A stretch of 7,271 nt of DNA, from assembly GCA_900553005.1 (NCBI GenBank), contig USBU01000058.1:1-7271 (forward strand), in the 5' to 3' direction. Source of the DNA: an uncultured Eubacteriales bacterium. Lineage in GTDB: Bacteria > Bacillota > Clostridia > Christensenellales > Pumilibacteraceae. The notes below the pieces were generated by a model. It had not been told where the DNA came from. It saw only the letters and a program-made list of their open reading frames with translations, and ran no database searches. This document shows, one piece after another, positions 6,144-7,271 of the stretch. Both the position numbers and the translations under genes were made by a program. Every line of letters begins with the position of its first letter. Positions within the stretch are counted from its first letter, which is position 1.

Positions 6144-6184
6144 AAAAACGTCCGTAAAGATTTTTCAGGTAAAAACCGTTTACG
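6144..6184 (-). terminator. Weak candidate intrinsic terminator after the PAP2 gene
   Basis: About 40 bases past the PAP2 stop the RNA can form CGTAAA/TTTACG (6184-6179 with 6158-6153), extended inward past one bulged C by GG/TC and five T-A pairs around a 5-base loop. After a 4-base gap comes a run of five T (6148-6144) and further T-rich sequence. The stem is AT-rich and the T run is not directly attached, so termination may be inefficient. The rest of 6112-6226 shows nothing else I can name. Confidence 0.35.
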
Positions 6185-6226
6185 CAATATTGTTAACGCA
6201 GGATGCGCACACAAAAAAATGAATCG

Positions 6227-7150
6227 TCAAATACTGTCTTCTTCAGCGTTTTTCCCGGCTTCGGGCGGCGTATTTCTGCCGAAGTCGCCGTATAGACGGA
6301 AAAGCTTAAACAGCGCCGGAACGCCCGCCGTCGCGGCAAGCGCGGTCACAAAATAACGCACGAAATTATAAAGAACGGCCTGCTCCTTTGGCAGAAACAG
6401 CTTAAAACCTTCCTTTATGCCAAGGACTATAGCCACTCCCAATATTATTTTTATTATCTGAACGTACCACCTGGCTTTAACTTCGACTTTTACGTAACGT
6501 TTTTCAAGAAAATAGCCGAGAGAAACCGCAGAATATCCGCCAAGCACGTCCATAACTCCGCCTGCTCCGTTTGCCTTACCGGTAAAAACCAAAATCAGAA
6601 GAATAACGACGCAAAGCGGAAAAACGCCAAGCACCATATATTCCTCCTTATCCCGAAGAAGTTCGAACAGCATGGAAAACAACAGAGCAAACCCCACACC
6701 GAACGTAAGCCCAACAATTACGTCGCTTAAAAAATGCTGGCCAAGATACAGTCTTGAAAAAGCCACCAGCAAAGACACCGCGCCCATGACGATATAAACG
6801 GGAATACGACGGTACCTATTTGAAAGCTGAGTCGATAAATTTGCTATCGAATGCGAATGTCCGCTGGGAAACGAATATCCGCCGGTCTTTTCTCCGACAG
6901 ATACAATGCCGTCATATGTGTAAGGCCGGGGACGCGCAACAAGCGTCTTGATTCCCTCTACGCAGGCGCAGCCTAAAAGATAGACGTTAATCAACTTATA
7001 CCCGAAGCGTTTATCAACGCACCAGAAAAGCGCGACGGCAACAAGAATAAAAAACATTTCGTCGCCGATCAGCGTGACAAACGAAAACAGTCCGTCGAAA
7101 AAAGCATTGCGAACGCTTTGTATATGCTGGATAATAGAAACCTCGTACAA
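6227..7150 (-). CDS. PAP2-family membrane phosphatase
   Basis: A 307-residue multi-pass membrane phosphatase of the PAP2 (type 2 phosphatidic acid phosphatase) superfamily, which removes phosphate from lipid phosphates or pyrophosphates such as undecaprenyl pyrophosphate. All three motifs are intact: K68-x6-RP76 (KTLVARPRP), PSGH 95-98, and SR132-133 with His139 and Asp143 (SRLYLGQHFLSD). About eight hydrophobic segments are visible, near 24-44, 52-66, 118-136, 144-162, 171-190, 200-215, 229-247 and 262-285. Simple PAP2 enzymes have about 200 residues; the extra C-terminal half adds helices of unknown role and ends in a short acidic tail. The start is TTG at 7150, because AGGAG lies 7 bases upstream; an upstream in-frame TTG (7171) would put that site inside the gene. 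The substrate is uncertain. Confidence 0.88.
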   Translation of the reverse strand: MYEVSIIQHIQSVRNAFFDGLFSFVTLIGDEMFFILVAVALFWCVDKRFGYKLINVYLLGCACVEGIKTLVARPRPYTYDGIVSVGEKTGGYSFPSGHSHSIANLSTQLSNRYRRIPVYIVMGAVSLLVAFSRLYLGQHFLSDVIVGLTFGVGFALLFSMLFELLRDKEEYMVLGVFPLCVVILLILVFTGKANGAGGVMDVLGGYSAVSLGYFLEKRYVKVEVKARWYVQIIKIILGVAIVLGIKEGFKLFLPKEQAVLYNFVRYFVTALAATAGVPALFKLFRLYGDFGRNTPPEAGKNAEEDSI

Positions 7151-7162
7151 GATAATTCTCCT
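7151..7162 (-). promoter_or_regulatory. Ribosome binding site that sets the TTG start of the PAP2 gene
   Basis: AGGAG (7158-7162) is 7 bases from TTG at 7150-7148. The longer reading from TTG at 7171 has no such site before it and would translate the AGGAG as codons, so the shorter protein is preferred. Confidence 0.75.
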
Positions 7163-7180
7163 AAAAAGCAATCAGCGCAA

Positions 7181-7222
7181 TCAATCGACAAATTTTTTTA
7201 TGTTATCGCCGTCCGCCCAAAG
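7181..7222 (-). CDS. Possible last 13 codons of an upstream gene, cut by the contig end
   Basis: Before the adapter junction one frame reads LWADGDNIKKFVD and stops with TGA at 7183-7181, 30 bases before the PAP2 start. The composition looks like a protein C-terminus and the spacing would fit an operon. The other two frames close sooner (7 codons or fewer). The stretch is too short to identify or to prove it is coding. Confidence 0.25.
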   Translation of the reverse strand, partial: LWADGDNIKKFVD

Positions 7223-7271
7223 CTGTCTCTTATACACATCTCCGAGCCCACGAGACGGAGCTACATCTCGT
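7223..7271 (+). other. Illumina Nextera adapter sequence (not genomic)
   Basis: The 19-base Tn5 mosaic end in its read-through orientation is at 7223-7241. It is followed by the Nextera read-2 tail CCGAGCCCACGAGAC (7242-7256), an 8-base i7 index GGAGCTAC (7257-7264), and ATCTCGT (7265-7271), the first bases of the P7 flow-cell sequence. The order and lengths match a library adapter exactly. It is untrimmed read-through joined to the contig end; real sequence stops at 7222. Confidence 0.98.

Noticed and set aside
7151..7171. Longer PAP2 start at TTG 7171
   Set aside because: AGGAG would then be coding, and no ribosome binding site precedes 7171.
7223..7241. Tn5/IS50-like transposon end
   Set aside because: The mosaic end is followed by the commercial adapter tail, index and P7 bases, so it is library sequence and not a mobile element.

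Overview
The window is a piece of a bacterial chromosome with every convincing gene on the minus strand, so transcription runs from the right end to the left end. Short intergenic gaps, strong AGGAG-type ribosome binding sites, TTG and GTG starts, consensus sigma-A promoters, an ECF-type riboflavin importer under an FMN riboswitch, and a Mur ligase with an N-terminal membrane region all point to a Firmicutes bacterium, probably an uncultured member of the Clostridia. That placement is inference; there is no rRNA or marker phylogeny here. The last 49 bases (7223-7271) are not biological: they are Illumina Nextera adapter, so the genomic sequence ends at 7222.

Reading in the direction of transcription: (1) at 7181-7222 there may be the last codons of an upstream gene. 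(2) A long PAP2-family membrane phosphatase follows (6227-7150). (3) The 350-base non-coding interval 5876-6226 holds a weak candidate terminator, a consensus promoter, an FMN riboswitch aptamer and a hairpin that covers the ribosome binding site. (4) This leader controls ribU, the substrate-binding S component of a riboflavin ECF transporter (5183-5875). (5) A second promoter, placed so that transcription would start on the A of the ATG, precedes tsaE-yhbY-tsaB-rimI (3305-5120), a t6A tRNA-modification cluster with a ribosome-associated RNA-binding protein inserted in it; tsaD is not in the window. (6) After 57 bases come three tightly coupled genes (115-3247): an alpha/beta hydrolase, a membrane-attached MurF-type ligase and a FabG-like short-chain dehydrogenase. 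(7) A possible further gene runs off the left edge (1-84).

The themes are riboflavin uptake controlled by FMN, translation fidelity (t6A37 of ANN-decoding tRNAs, ribosome assembly, S18-type acetylation), and cell-envelope metabolism (PAP2 lipid phosphatase, Mur ligase). The individual families are all known. The points most worth following up are the hydrolase/Mur-ligase/SDR cassette, an apparent 8-bp anti-sequestor pairing in the FMN riboswitch, a predicted leaderless tsaE transcript, and the insertion of yhbY into the t6A operon. I found no mobile element, CRISPR array, tRNA or rRNA gene.
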